Assembly: GCF_003730195.1 (NCBI RefSeq)
Contig: NZ_QWGG01000004.1
Span: forward strand, 517,269 to 581,268
Length of the DNA stretch: 64,000 bases
DNA from: Halosimplex salinum
Lineage (GTDB): Archaea; Halobacteriota; Halobacteria; Halobacteriales; Haloarculaceae
Direction: 5' to 3'
Positions 1-8,501 of the stretch are shown piece by piece. How positions within the stretch are numbered: position 1 is the stretch's first letter; each line of letters begins with the position of its first letter. The position numbers and the translations under genes are program-made. A model generated the notes under the pieces. It had not been told where the DNA came from, did no database searches, and saw nothing but the letters and a program-made list of their open reading frames with translations.

Positions 1-57
1 CGCCGGACGACGACATCGTAGCCTATTCAAGTATCTCAGTCGAACGTGGGCCTGCGT

Positions 58-141
58 GCGAGGGTAGCCAAGCCTGGAAACGGCGGCGGACTCAAGATCC
101 GCTCCCGTAGGGGTCCAAGGGTTCAAATCCCTTCCCTCGCA
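58..141 (+). tRNA. tRNA-Leu (anticodon CAA)
   Basis: An 84-base cloverleaf can be folded by eye. The acceptor stem pairs GCGAGGG with CCCTCGC, followed by discriminator A. The anticodon stem GCGGA/TCCGC closes a CTCAAGA loop with anticodon CAA, which reads the Leu codon UUG. A long variable arm (class II, as expected for tRNA-Leu) and a TTCAAAT T-loop follow. No intron is seen and CCA is not encoded. Confidence 0.95.
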
Positions 142-291
142 CTGCTCGGACCCACGCGGTCCCTCGCCAGTGCAGGAAGCCCGCTTCGGAGCGGTCTTCC
201 CTCGCAAAACTTCTACCCGGGAGCGAGACGCCAGTCCAGTAATGCGGAAGTCGGGACCAAACTTATCACATTTCGGTCCCGAACGTGAGAT

Positions 292-486
292 ATGGCAACG
301 GACGACACGGCACGGGACCCGCTCGATGTGCCACCGCTGGAACACACTGCCTTTTTCGACATCGACACCAGAGACGGGTATGTCCGTATCGACCAGTCGT
401 GGGGCGACCAGACGCTGTACACCCCCGAGGAGGCCCGGGACATCGCCGAGTCGATCATCGAGATGGCCGACGAGGCCGAGGACTAG
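292..486 (+). CDS. small acidic haloarchaeal protein, function unknown
   Basis: This 64-residue protein is very acidic (many Asp and Glu, almost no Lys), as expected of a cytoplasmic haloarchaeal protein. A central stretch with alternating hydrophobic residues (residues 20-40) is followed by a helix-like segment (EEARDIAESIIEMADEAED). No membrane segment or Cys motif is present. The ATG lies about 150 bases after the tRNA and no other start is plausible. I do not recognise a characterised family. It probably belongs to the many small conserved haloarchaeal proteins of unknown role. Confidence 0.6.
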   Translation: MATDDTARDPLDVPPLEHTAFFDIDTRDGYVRIDQSWGDQTLYTPEEARDIAESIIEMADEAED

Positions 487-600
487 CGGGTTTTAGCCGA
501 CGGATCGCGTTCAGCAGCTGTGCTTGTTGATAAGTTGTTTCGAGAGTTTGTGTTGTGGAAGGTAGTCGAGTTTGAGTGACCGCAGTCGAGAGCGAGTACT

Positions 601-925
601 GAAAGCCCTCGGCGCGCTCTCGGTCGCTGTCTCCGAAAATCGAAGATTTTCGGGATGACGAGAGAGCTTCGCTCTCGAACCAAGCGGCATATCCGCGCTC
701 GAACACCTGCACCGCGCCGCACTCGCGCGGATAGGGGCCGCTCAGTCGACTACGGGCTTCGCCCGCGAGCGCGCCTCGCCCTTTCAATCCGCCAGGGCAG
801 AACCGCAGACAGCCTCACGCCTCCCCAACCGACTGCGGTGCTCGCTTCGCTGTGCTCCTCGTCCCTCGCACGATGCTGTCGCGGCATGAACGCCGCGACA
901 GCGCGCGCCACCGCAATTGTTCACT
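601..925 (+). repeat. dispersed structured repeat, copy 1, with hairpin
   Basis: This fills the gap 487-1104, in which no gene is convincing. The core runs from GAAAGCCCTC (601) to CCCTTTCAATCC (779-790), with a 9-bp inverted pair GGCGCGCTC (611-619) and GAGCGCGCC (767-775) just inside. A second part ends in a perfect 10-bp stem, 876-885 with 892-901, around the loop ATGAAC. The reverse complement of the whole stretch resembles 14392-14628. Inside are short perfect palindromes such as GAGAGCTTCGCTCTC. It is a non-coding dispersed element rather than a gene. Its function is unknown. Confidence 0.7.
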
Positions 926-1104
926 GTGGGCTGCACCGAGCATCCAGCACCGGAGGCGCCGGTTCAGGCGAGCGGCTCCGTCGCTCGCGCTTTTCACCCG
1001 TGTTTTAGCCGAGGGGGTTCCCGCAGGGCGCCGCCGGCGTGCGAGGACCTCCTCTCTAGAAAAGATGGCGTGGCACCTATTTGTCCAGCACTCGGAGGAC
1101 AGAT

Positions 1105-1935
1105 GTGACAGACGCACACAGGAGAGTAGCGGTGGCCGAGCGCGCGGCCAGGGCGGGCGGCGCCGTCGCTCGACAGTCCTTCCGAGGGGACCTGGCGGTG
1201 GAGACGAAGGCGGACAAGAACGATCTGGTGACCGAGTCGGACCGCGACGCCCAGCGACAGGCCGTCTCGACGCTACGGGCGGAGTTCCCGAACGACGCGG
1301 TCGTTGGTGAGGAGGACGCGGTGCCGCTGGGGACGCCCGGCGAGGCGGTCGAGATCCTGTCGACGGTGCCGGAGTCCGGCGACACCTGGGTGGTCGACCC
1401 GATCGACGGGACGGCGAACTTCGCGCGCGGCCTTCGCACGTGGGCGACGGCCATCTCGGCGGTGGTCGACGGCGAGATCGTCGCGGCGGCGACCTATCTC
1501 CCGGCGACGGAGGACGTGTACGCGGCGGGCGACGGGCCGGGGACCCGGAACGGGAACGCGCTGGCGGTGAGCGACCGGACGGACCCGGAGACGTTCGCGG
1601 CGGCGCCGGTCGGGCGGTTCGAACGCGACGCGGGCGCCGAGCTGGGGGCCATCGCCGAAGCGGTGGTCGAGCGACTGGGGGATTTCCGGCGGTTCGGGAG
1701 CATGCAGACGACGCTGGCGTTCGTGGCGAGCGGCGAACTCGACGCCGCGTTCGCGACGTACACGCCGGACCCGTGGGACACGCTGGCGGGGATCCACCTC
1801 GTCCGGCGGGCCGGTGGGACGGTGACGGATCTAGCGGGCGAACAGTGGACGCGAGAGAGCGAGGGAATCGTGGCGAGCAACGGGGAGGCACACGAGGTCG
1901 TCTGCGAGGTGGCGCGGGCGGCGGAGTCACGGTAG
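1105..1935 (+). CDS. inositol monophosphatase family protein (IMPase / FBPase IV-like)
   Basis: Predicted Mg-dependent sugar or inositol phosphatase. The diagnostic metal-binding motifs are present in order: GEED (about residue 70), DPIDGTANF (about 98) and WDTLAG (about 220). In archaea this family can hydrolyse inositol-1-phosphate and fructose-1,6-bisphosphate, so it may serve inositol metabolism or gluconeogenesis; the sequence does not decide. The GTG start at 1105 is preferred because GGAGG lies six bases upstream. An in-frame TTG at 1081 would add eight residues. The length (276 aa) is normal for the family. Confidence 0.9.
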   Translation: MTDAHRRVAVAERAARAGGAVARQSFRGDLAVETKADKNDLVTESDRDAQRQAVSTLRAEFPNDAVVGEEDAVPLGTPGEAVEILSTVPESGDTWVVDPIDGTANFARGLRTWATAISAVVDGEIVAAATYLPATEDVYAAGDGPGTRNGNALAVSDRTDPETFAAAPVGRFERDAGAELGAIAEAVVERLGDFRRFGSMQTTLAFVASGELDAAFATYTPDPWDTLAGIHLVRRAGGTVTDLAGEQWTRESEGIVASNGEAHEVVCEVARAAESR

Positions 1936-1993
1936 TGAGGCGCTTGCGGGAAGGACCGGAAGGCTAAACAGCGAGACGCGCGGGGTTGCGGGC

Positions 1994-3130
1994 ATGGAAA
2001 GCGAGCAGGTTCTGACGGAGCGCAACTGGCTCGCGGCGTTCGTCGCGACGCTGGCGGCGCTCGTCGGCGGTTCTCTCGTCGCCACCGAGCAGGTGTACGA
2101 CCGGTTCATCTGGCAGTACTTCTGGGGACCGGTGTACTCGGACGCGAACGACGCCCGCTGTGCGGTCCAGACCGGCGACGGAATCGAACTACTCGGCGGG
2201 GACGCCGCCTGTCAGGCCGCCGAATCCACGGGCGTCGTCGCCTACACCGGGTACTCGACCGTCTCCGAGGTGGGGTACATGGTCGCGCTCGTGTTCCTCA
2301 TCATCGGGGTGCTCCTGCTCCTCAACCGACTCGCGCTCGGTCAGGACCGCGCGCTCTTTTTCTCGCTCGTCCCCTTCATGCTGTTCGGCGGGGCGCTCCG
2401 GGTAGTCGAGGACGCCACCGACGCGGCGACGGCCGCCGGTGTGGACCCGGCGATCGGCTTCCCGCTGAACACGCTACTCATCAGTCCGATCATCTACGTC
2501 ACGGTGTTCGTGATCACGCTGGCCGCGCTGCTGGTGAGCGCGCGACTCGAATCCACCGGGACCGTCGCGGACCGCCATCGGACGATGGGAATCATCGGGA
2601 CGGGCGTGCTCGGGCTGACGCTCGCGTACCTGTTCGGACTGGCCATCACCGCCGACTACGTCGACTTCTTCCCGCAGATACTCGTGCTGGACGTGGTGAT
2701 CGCGACCGTCCTCGCGTACGTCATCTACCTCGCGGTCGACCGGTACAAACCGGAGATCAACGCCGGGACCGGCCAGATCGGACTGGTCGTCATCTGGGCG
2801 CACGCGATCGACGGGGTCGCGAACGTCATCGCCGCCGACTGGACGACCACGCTGGGCCATCCGTTCACCTACGGCGCGAAACACCCGGCCAACCGGATCA
2901 TCATCGAGATCACCGAGCAGTACCTGCCGGGGTCCATCGCCGCCGTCATCGGGACGTCGTGGCCCTTCCTGGTCGTGAAACTCGTCGTCGCGGTCGCTAT
3001 CGTGTGGCTGTTCGACGAGCGGATATTCGACGAGAGCCCCCGGTACTCGATACTCCTGCTGGTCGCCGCGACGGCGGTCGGGCTCGGTCCGGGGACGCGT
3101 GACATCCTGCGAGTCACGCTCGCGATCTGA
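1994..3130 (+). CDS. DUF63 family membrane protein
   Basis: This 378-residue protein has eight or nine hydrophobic segments, for example around residues 13-33, 96-115, 120-137, 160-185 and 198-220, with a hydrophobic C-terminus. The overall pattern, including the acidic FGGALRVVEDATD stretch after the third segment, matches the archaeal DUF63 integral membrane family, whose function is unknown. The start is the first ATG after a short gap from the IMPase gene, and both genes share a strand. The role is not predicted beyond residence in the cytoplasmic membrane. Confidence 0.85.
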   Translation: MESEQVLTERNWLAAFVATLAALVGGSLVATEQVYDRFIWQYFWGPVYSDANDARCAVQTGDGIELLGGDAACQAAESTGVVAYTGYSTVSEVGYMVALVFLIIGVLLLLNRLALGQDRALFFSLVPFMLFGGALRVVEDATDAATAAGVDPAIGFPLNTLLISPIIYVTVFVITLAALLVSARLESTGTVADRHRTMGIIGTGVLGLTLAYLFGLAITADYVDFFPQILVLDVVIATVLAYVIYLAVDRYKPEINAGTGQIGLVVIWAHAIDGVANVIAADWTTTLGHPFTYGAKHPANRIIIEITEQYLPGSIAAVIGTSWPFLVVKLVVAVAIVWLFDERIFDESPRYSILLLVAATAVGLGPGTRDILRVTLAI

Positions 3131-3203
3131 ATCGGTCCGGCGGTCGGCCCCGTTCTCGCGGCCGCACGGCTCCGGGGCGCGTTGGTACCGGAAAACAGTG
3201 TCG

Positions 3204-3359
3204 TCAGACCTGTTCGAGCGCCGACTCCGGGTAGTACCGGCTCCCGCAGGTCGGGCACTCGGCCACGGTCAACTCGCCCCCGTTCGACGGGGACGCGACT
3301 TCGGTCCGAACCAGTTGCTGATCGCAGTCTGTACACGGGAGGTCGAACTCGGATACCAT
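3204..3359 (-). CDS. small zinc-ribbon protein
   Basis: A 51-residue protein with two CxxC knuckles (CTDC and CPTC) separated by about 25 residues, the arrangement of a zinc ribbon. The ATG at 3359 is chosen because an AGAGGAG Shine-Dalgarno-like element lies just upstream; an upstream in-frame Met would remove it. The protein is otherwise acidic and soluble. Small zinc ribbons like this are very common in haloarchaea and often bind nucleic acid or protein, but no specific role can be given. Confidence 0.75.
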   Translation of the reverse strand: MVSEFDLPCTDCDQQLVRTEVASPSNGGELTVAECPTCGSRYYPESALEQV

Positions 3360-3556
3360 GATACGCTCCTCTGACGAACCGCTTCGAGCCTGCAGAAGCG
3401 ACGCCAGGTGCCATGTCAACTATGGACATGCTCCGGCATAAATTCTCGCATCAGTCGCTTTCTTGGCAAATTACGCGCCGTCGCCCGATTAGGAAAAGCG
3501 GGGTGCCACGGGGTACGATGGAGCTCGTCCTGTCGGTGGAGAGATCCGTCACCGCG

Positions 3557-5293
3557 TCAGGGGTACGGGTGATGATCGCGGTCGAGGGCGGGTTCGAAGC
3601 CCATGTCGGCCGGGACGGTCCGGGCGCGCTCGCCGAAGTAGGGGTCGCCGAAGAAGAGCGGCTGTGCGCCGGGGACGACGACGCGGACGGCCTCGAAGCC
3701 GAGTCGCTGGACGTCCCTCGTGGTGGTCCGGGCGGCGTAGGGAGCGAGGCCGGCGTCGACGACCCGGTCGAGGACGGCGTCGAGATGCTCCACGCCCCCG
3801 GGGACGGACTCCGGGCCGACGGAGTCGGCGGGCACCGACTGGTCGGGGTCGACGAACTCGTCGACGACGGGCGGTCTGCCGGCGTAGCGGGCGATCGCGC
3901 CGTCGGCGTCGGCGGCGCTCTCTCTGCCCATGCCGTCGAGTTCGACCCAGTTCTGGACGGCCTCGGCGAGTGCGTTGCGCGCGGCGCGGCCGGCGTCGAG
4001 GTGGGCGGCGGTGCCGAGCGCGAGTTTCGGCCACTCCTCGCGGGTGACCGCGACGGCGACGACGGGGACGTCCACGTCCTGCGTGAGGAGGAGGGCAGTC
4101 GCGTCCAGCCCTTCCGCGCCGGCGCGGGCCGCCAGGCGCTCGTACCCGTCGTCGGCCACCTCGAGGCCGAGCGGGTCGTAGTTCGAGTACCAGGCGATGG
4201 TCGTCGCGTCGCGTTCGACGACCTCGTAGAGGCCCGACAGCAGCGCTTCGACCGAGGAGTTCCCGAGTCCCAGCCCGGTCGTGACCGCGGGACGGATCGT
4301 CCGCTCGGGCGGTGGGTAGTGGACGACCTCCGCGGGGAGCGAGACGGGCCGGTCGGTGACGAGGTCGGTCCCGCGGACCCACGGGCGTTCGGCGCGGTCG
4401 CCGCCCGAATCGACGCCGTCGCCGTTCCCCGTCCAGTCGTCGGGGCGAACGAACGCGGAGGGGGCGACGGCGTCGGCGAGGTCGGTGGCTGCGGCGGTCT
4501 TGAACTCCTCGCCGCGGTAGACGCCGGCGCAGTAGCGCTCGTATCCCTCGCCGAGCGCCTTCATGAACGCGGCGTCCCAGCCGGGGTCGACGCCGGCGGC
4601 CTGTCGAGAGGCGGTCGCGTCGGCGAACGCGCCGGTGTCGCAGATCTGCGCGAGGTAGTAGGGCGCGGGGTAGGATTCGGCCTCGCCGACCTGCTGGACG
4701 ACGCCGACGCGGTCGTCCAGGCCGCGCTCGGCCCGGGCGAGCGCGCCTTCGACGTCGCGGTCGAGATAGTCCCTGTCGAGCGTCCGGTCGCGGTCCGCGC
4801 CGCAGGCACACCCGGGGACCGGGAGGAACTCGCGTTCGGCGTGGGGGAGTTCGACGACGGTGCCGAGCGGGTCCGACGCCGCGGGGTCGAGGAACGTCGC
4901 GGCGCGGCGGCCGGCCACGGCGCCGGCGAACCGCGCGGTCGCGTCCGAGGGAGCGGCCGTCGGGTCGGCGTCGGCGGCGACGTTGGATTCGACGCGGGCC
5001 GAGAGGCATCGGTAGCAGGCGCCGTCGGGGTCGAAGCCGGTGACGGAGGCGTCGACGACGGGGACGCCGCCGATGCCGCCGAGTTCGACGGCGAACCAGG
5101 GCGTCCCGGCGTCCCGTGCCCGTTCGTTCGCCCGTTCGAAGGTCGCCGCTCCGGCGTGGTCGACGACGACGCCGAGGCGCGTGCCGGGGCCGACGTCCGC
5201 CACGTCCACCCGCTCCACGGGTTCGCTCACGTCGCCCAGCGCCGCCTCGACGGCCGCGGCGGCCGGGCCAGATCCGACGAGTCCGACTGTCAT
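3557..5293 (-). CDS. YcaO cyclodehydratase-like protein fused to an E1/ThiF-like N-terminal domain
   Basis: The 578-residue protein has two parts. Residues 1-180 begin with a nucleotide-binding-like GLVGSGPAAAAVE stretch and carry two Cys pairs, C93/C96 (CYRC) and C162/C164 (CAC), which could form the structural zinc site of the E1/ThiF-like partner domain of azoline-forming enzymes. Residues 200-578 are a YcaO domain with GEGYERY, LGLGNSS and EVVERDA-type motifs. The protein ends in HHPYP, reminiscent of the proline-rich tail of azole cyclodehydratases. YcaO enzymes activate peptide backbone amides with ATP. No precursor peptide or dehydrogenase is adjacent, so the substrate is unknown. Confidence 0.85.
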   Translation of the reverse strand: MTVGLVGSGPAAAAVEAALGDVSEPVERVDVADVGPGTRLGVVVDHAGAATFERANERARDAGTPWFAVELGGIGGVPVVDASVTGFDPDGACYRCLSARVESNVAADADPTAAPSDATARFAGAVAGRRAATFLDPAASDPLGTVVELPHAEREFLPVPGCACGADRDRTLDRDYLDRDVEGALARAERGLDDRVGVVQQVGEAESYPAPYYLAQICDTGAFADATASRQAAGVDPGWDAAFMKALGEGYERYCAGVYRGEEFKTAAATDLADAVAPSAFVRPDDWTGNGDGVDSGGDRAERPWVRGTDLVTDRPVSLPAEVVHYPPPERTIRPAVTTGLGLGNSSVEALLSGLYEVVERDATTIAWYSNYDPLGLEVADDGYERLAARAGAEGLDATALLLTQDVDVPVVAVAVTREEWPKLALGTAAHLDAGRAARNALAEAVQNWVELDGMGRESAADADGAIARYAGRPPVVDEFVDPDQSVPADSVGPESVPGGVEHLDAVLDRVVDAGLAPYAARTTTRDVQRLGFEAVRVVVPGAQPLFFGDPYFGERARTVPADMGFEPALDRDHHPYP

Positions 5294-5333
5294 GGGTACG
5301 GGGAGGGTACGGTGGGTAGAAAAGCCCGGGGAC

Positions 5334-6152
5334 TCACTCGTCGAGCCGGCGCTGTGCGATCGACGCCAGTTCCGGGATCGGGGCGTCTTTCAGGTCGTCG
5401 CTGGCCAGTCGGAGGCGAAGGCGGGGCCGCCCCACGTCGATGGGCACCTTCTCGGTCTCGACGAGGTCGCTGTCCTCCAGGCGCGTCTTCATCCGCGAGA
5501 ACGTGGCCTTGCTGGCGAGGCCGACGTCCTCGCCCCACTTGCTCATGTCGTAGAGCAACTGGCCGTTCCGGGCGGCGACCAGCAGGGAGATGGCGACCTC
5601 GTCTAACCCCTCGCCGTCGCCTTTCGCGACGGGGAGCGAGTCGAGCAGGTCGTCGAAGTCCTCGGCGGTGTCGGCGCCGATGTCGGCCGCGAGCGTCTCG
5701 CGGACACGCGAGAGGGGCGGTGTGCGAAGCGAGTACGGCTCGGCCTCGTCCCACTCGCGCTCGTAGCGGTCGCGCATCGCCGAGACGAACGCCTCGTCGG
5801 TCGCCGTGAGCCCGCCCACGCGGTCGTCCGCGGCGACGAGCGACACGACGGCGGACTCGGTCACGAGCAGGGAGGCTTCGGGGGCCTCGGTCAGGACCCG
5901 CAGTTCGAGCGTGTCGGCGGCAAGGAGATCCGCGGCGTGGCCGGCGACGATGAAGTCGGCCATCACGTCCTTGATCGGGTCGCCGGGGGCGAGCAGTCTG
6001 ACCGTCGGCGGATCCGCGACGTCGTGGAGACAGAATATCAGTTCGGAGATAGTCTCCCGGGTCGGGTTGACGGCGTACACGAGGCCGCTACTGTCCCGAA
6101 CCACGCCAGCGAGAACGGCACCGACGTCGCCTTCGAGAAAGTTCGTACTCAT
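5334..6152 (-). CDS. tbsP: TbsP-like (DUF5821) transcriptional regulator
   Basis: A 272-residue protein starting MSTNFLEGDVGAVL. It has an N-terminal alpha/beta ligand-domain-like region and a C-terminal winged-helix-like region (about 190-270, SKWGEDVGLASKATFSRMK, then a basic wing). The layout and N-terminal motif fit the haloarchaeal DUF5821 family, which includes TbsP, known to act with TrmB on glycolytic and gluconeogenic genes. The symbol rests on remembered family features, not an alignment. In-frame Met codons upstream are rejected because an AT-rich stretch typical of a promoter lies directly before 6152. Window neighbours that such a regulator could control include pckA, but no binding site was identified. 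Confidence 0.7.
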   Translation of the reverse strand: MSTNFLEGDVGAVLAGVVRDSSGLVYAVNPTRETISELIFCLHDVADPPTVRLLAPGDPIKDVMADFIVAGHAADLLAADTLELRVLTEAPEASLLVTESAVVSLVAADDRVGGLTATDEAFVSAMRDRYEREWDEAEPYSLRTPPLSRVRETLAADIGADTAEDFDDLLDSLPVAKGDGEGLDEVAISLLVAARNGQLLYDMSKWGEDVGLASKATFSRMKTRLEDSDLVETEKVPIDVGRPRLRLRLASDDLKDAPIPELASIAQRRLDE

Positions 6153-6346
6153 CTGATAGCTATCCTGTTTCGCATTATCACACTTAATTTTACCGCCAGC
6201 CATCGCTGAATTGACCCGAGCACACCCGTTCGACGGCGATTCGGTTCGCCTCCCTCGGTTAGTCCGCTCCGGTCGACGCCGGGCGTTCGACGCACGCGGA
6301 GCGCGGAAAAGGTAGATTATTGACGGCGCGTCGCCGACAGGCAAGC

Positions 6347-7621
6347 ATGAACTACGATACGGTCCGGTCGGTGGACCCGGCAGTGGCCGACGCGCTCGAG
6401 GCGGAGGTCGACCGTCAGGGCAACACGCTGGCGATGATCGCCAGCGAGAACCACGTGAGCGAGGCGGTCCTGGAGGCACAGAGCTCCGTGCTCACGAACA
6501 AGTACGCCGAGGGGTACCCGGGCGCACGCTACTACGGCGGCTGCGAACACGCCGATACCGTCGAACAGCTCGCGATCGACCGCGCGAAGGAGCTGTGGGG
6601 CGCCGAGTACGTCAACGTCCAGCCCCACTCTGGCTCGCAGGCCAACATGGCCGTCTACACGGCGATGCTCGAACCCGGCGACAAGATTTTCTCGCTGGAC
6701 CTGACTCACGGCGGTCACCTCTCGCACGGCCACCCGAAGAACTTCGCCGGCCAGGTGTACGAGGTCGAGCAGTACGAGGTCGACCCGGAGACGGGCCGCC
6801 TCGACTTCGAGGAGATCCGCGCCCAGGCCGAGGAGTTCGACCCCGACATGATCGTCTCGGGCTTCTCCGCGTACCCGCGCGAGGTCGAGTGGGAGTCCTT
6901 CCAGGCCATCGCCGACGACGTGGACGCCTACCACATGGCGGACATCGCCCACATCACGGGACTCGTCGCCGCGGACGTGCACAGTTCGCCGGTCGGCGTC
7001 GCGGACTTCGTCACGGGGTCGACCCACAAGACGATCCGCGCCGGCCGCGGCGGCATCATCATGGCCGACGAGGAGTACGGCGACGCCATCGACAGCGCGA
7101 TCATCCCCGGCACGCAGGGCGGGCCGCTCATGCACAACATCGCCGGCAAGGCCGTCGGCTTCCAGGAGGCGCTCCAGCCCCACTTCGAGGAGTACGCCGA
7201 GCAGACCGTCGCCAACGCGCAGGCGCTGGCCGACCACCTGCAGGAGCACGGCTTCTCGCTGGTCTCCGGCGGCACCGACAACCACCTCGTGCTCGTCGAC
7301 CTCCGCGACTCCCACCCCGACGTGACCGGCAAGGAGGCGGAAGAAGCGCTCGAAGACGTGGGGATCGTCCTCAACGCCAACACGGTCCCGGGCGAGACCC
7401 GCTCGCCGTTCGTGGCCTCGGGCATCCGCGCGGGCACGCCCGCGCTGACGACCCGCGGCTTCGACGAGGACGCCTGCGAGACCGTCGGCCACTGCATCGC
7501 CGAGGTCATCGACAACCCCGACGACGAGGACGTGAAGGCCGAGGTCGCCGAGATCGTGCAGGGCCTCTGCGAGGAGTACCCGCTCTACGGCGACGACAGC
7601 GAAGGCCTCGTCTTCGAGTAA
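6347..7621 (+). CDS. glyA: serine hydroxymethyltransferase
   Basis: PLP-dependent enzyme that interconverts serine and glycine and charges the pterin C1 carrier. The 424-residue length is typical. Visible family motifs are IASENHVSEAVLEAQ near the N-terminus, YAEGYPGARYYGGCEHAD, and the PLP-lysine motif GSTHKTIRAGRGG with Lys228, then GTPALTTRGF near the C-terminus. The ATG at 6347 starts the conserved region, and an AT-rich promoter-like TAGATTATT lies about 30 bases upstream. It is transcribed away from the divergent tbsP-like gene. The downstream carbinolamine dehydratase is too far away to be in the same operon. Confidence 0.97.
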   Translation: MNYDTVRSVDPAVADALEAEVDRQGNTLAMIASENHVSEAVLEAQSSVLTNKYAEGYPGARYYGGCEHADTVEQLAIDRAKELWGAEYVNVQPHSGSQANMAVYTAMLEPGDKIFSLDLTHGGHLSHGHPKNFAGQVYEVEQYEVDPETGRLDFEEIRAQAEEFDPDMIVSGFSAYPREVEWESFQAIADDVDAYHMADIAHITGLVAADVHSSPVGVADFVTGSTHKTIRAGRGGIIMADEEYGDAIDSAIIPGTQGGPLMHNIAGKAVGFQEALQPHFEEYAEQTVANAQALADHLQEHGFSLVSGGTDNHLVLVDLRDSHPDVTGKEAEEALEDVGIVLNANTVPGETRSPFVASGIRAGTPALTTRGFDEDACETVGHCIAEVIDNPDDEDVKAEVAEIVQGLCEEYPLYGDDSEGLVFE

Positions 7622-7714
7622 GCGACCCTGTCGGGTCCGCTCCTCTCTGCCAGTTCTGCGGAGCGGTCGCAGTCGCGGGACATTCTTTTCAGCGTACCGG
7701 ACGGAGTCGTCGAC

Positions 7715-8347
7715 ATGACTGACGGTCCCCAGCGGAGCAGGCGGGTGGTCCTCCGACTGAGTGCCCTCGCGGTCGCCGGGACGGCGGGCTGTGCGACCTT
7801 CGAGACCGAGACCACGACTGACCCGCCGCCAGAGAGCGTCGACAGCCCCGAGGACGGTGACGGAGCGGGGGCCTCGGCCGACGACGAGGCGGGAGAGTCG
7901 ACGGCCAACCCAGATGAAACTCCGTCGGCGACATCCGAAACCGCCGATTCGGCGGAGTCGACCCGGACCGACACGGCCCTCGACCTCCGGGAGGCCAACG
8001 TCACCGACGTCGAGTTCGAGGAATCGGACGGCGCCTCTCGCTTCTCGGTCACTCTCTATCACGACGACGACGGCGAGGACGGCTACGCGGACTGGTGGCA
8101 GGTGGAGACACTGGACGGCGAGCGACTGGGTCGGCGGGACCTCGCCCATCCGCACTCGACCGATCCGTTCACGCGGTCCGAGACGGTCGAGATTCCCGCG
8201 GAAGTCGCCTGTGTCGTCGTCCGCGGCCACGACCAGACCCACGAGTACGGCGGTCGGGCGATGCTGGTGGATCTCGACAGCGGCGAGATGCGGGCTGTCG
8301 ATCAGGGGTCGGAGCCGGAGTCGTTCGAGGCGGGCGACTGTCCCTGA
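7715..8347 (+). CDS. Tat-exported lipoprotein of unknown function
   Basis: The N-terminus has a twin-arginine motif (SRRVVLRLS) followed by a hydrophobic stretch and the lipobox LAVAGTAGC, so the mature protein should be lipid-anchored outside the membrane at Cys27. A long low-complexity linker of Asp, Glu, Ser and Thr (about residues 30-90) is followed by a compact domain of about 110 residues with DWWQVETLDGE and an HPHSTDPF segment. Two Cys in the mature domain (VAC and GDC) may form a disulphide. The domain is reminiscent of small haloarchaeal lipoproteins without assigned function. Confidence 0.75.
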   Translation: MTDGPQRSRRVVLRLSALAVAGTAGCATFETETTTDPPPESVDSPEDGDGAGASADDEAGESTANPDETPSATSETADSAESTRTDTALDLREANVTDVEFEESDGASRFSVTLYHDDDGEDGYADWWQVETLDGERLGRRDLAHPHSTDPFTRSETVEIPAEVACVVVRGHDQTHEYGGRAMLVDLDSGEMRAVDQGSEPESFEAGDCP

Positions 8348-8471
8348 ACGGTGGGCGCGACCGGTCGAGGCAGTGCAGATCGGTGGCGGTGCGGTGCGGA
8401 GCGGTGGCGGTGCGGCCCGGCGATCGGCCCGCCGTCACCGATCGGCCCTGGAACCTGCCGTAGACGGGCCG

Positions 8472-8477
8472 TTTATA
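8472..8477 (+). promoter_or_regulatory. TATA box of the siroheme decarboxylase gene
   Basis: TTTATA is centred about 27 bases before the ATG at 8502, the normal archaeal distance to the transcription start. The transcript would therefore begin at or next to the start codon and be leaderless, which is common in haloarchaea. Confidence 0.6.
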
Positions 8478-8501
8478 CCGATCCGTTCCCGAGTATCCGG
8501 T

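Noticed and set aside
3413..5809. A long plus-strand open frame opposite the YcaO gene
   Set aside because: Same GC effect. The sequence is low complexity (Gly, Arg, Asp and Val) and the YcaO motifs are on the other strand.
6317..8242. A long minus-strand open frame opposite glyA and the lipoprotein gene
   Set aside because: High GC makes long antisense frames frequent. It has no family features, and glyA has clear motifs on the plus strand.
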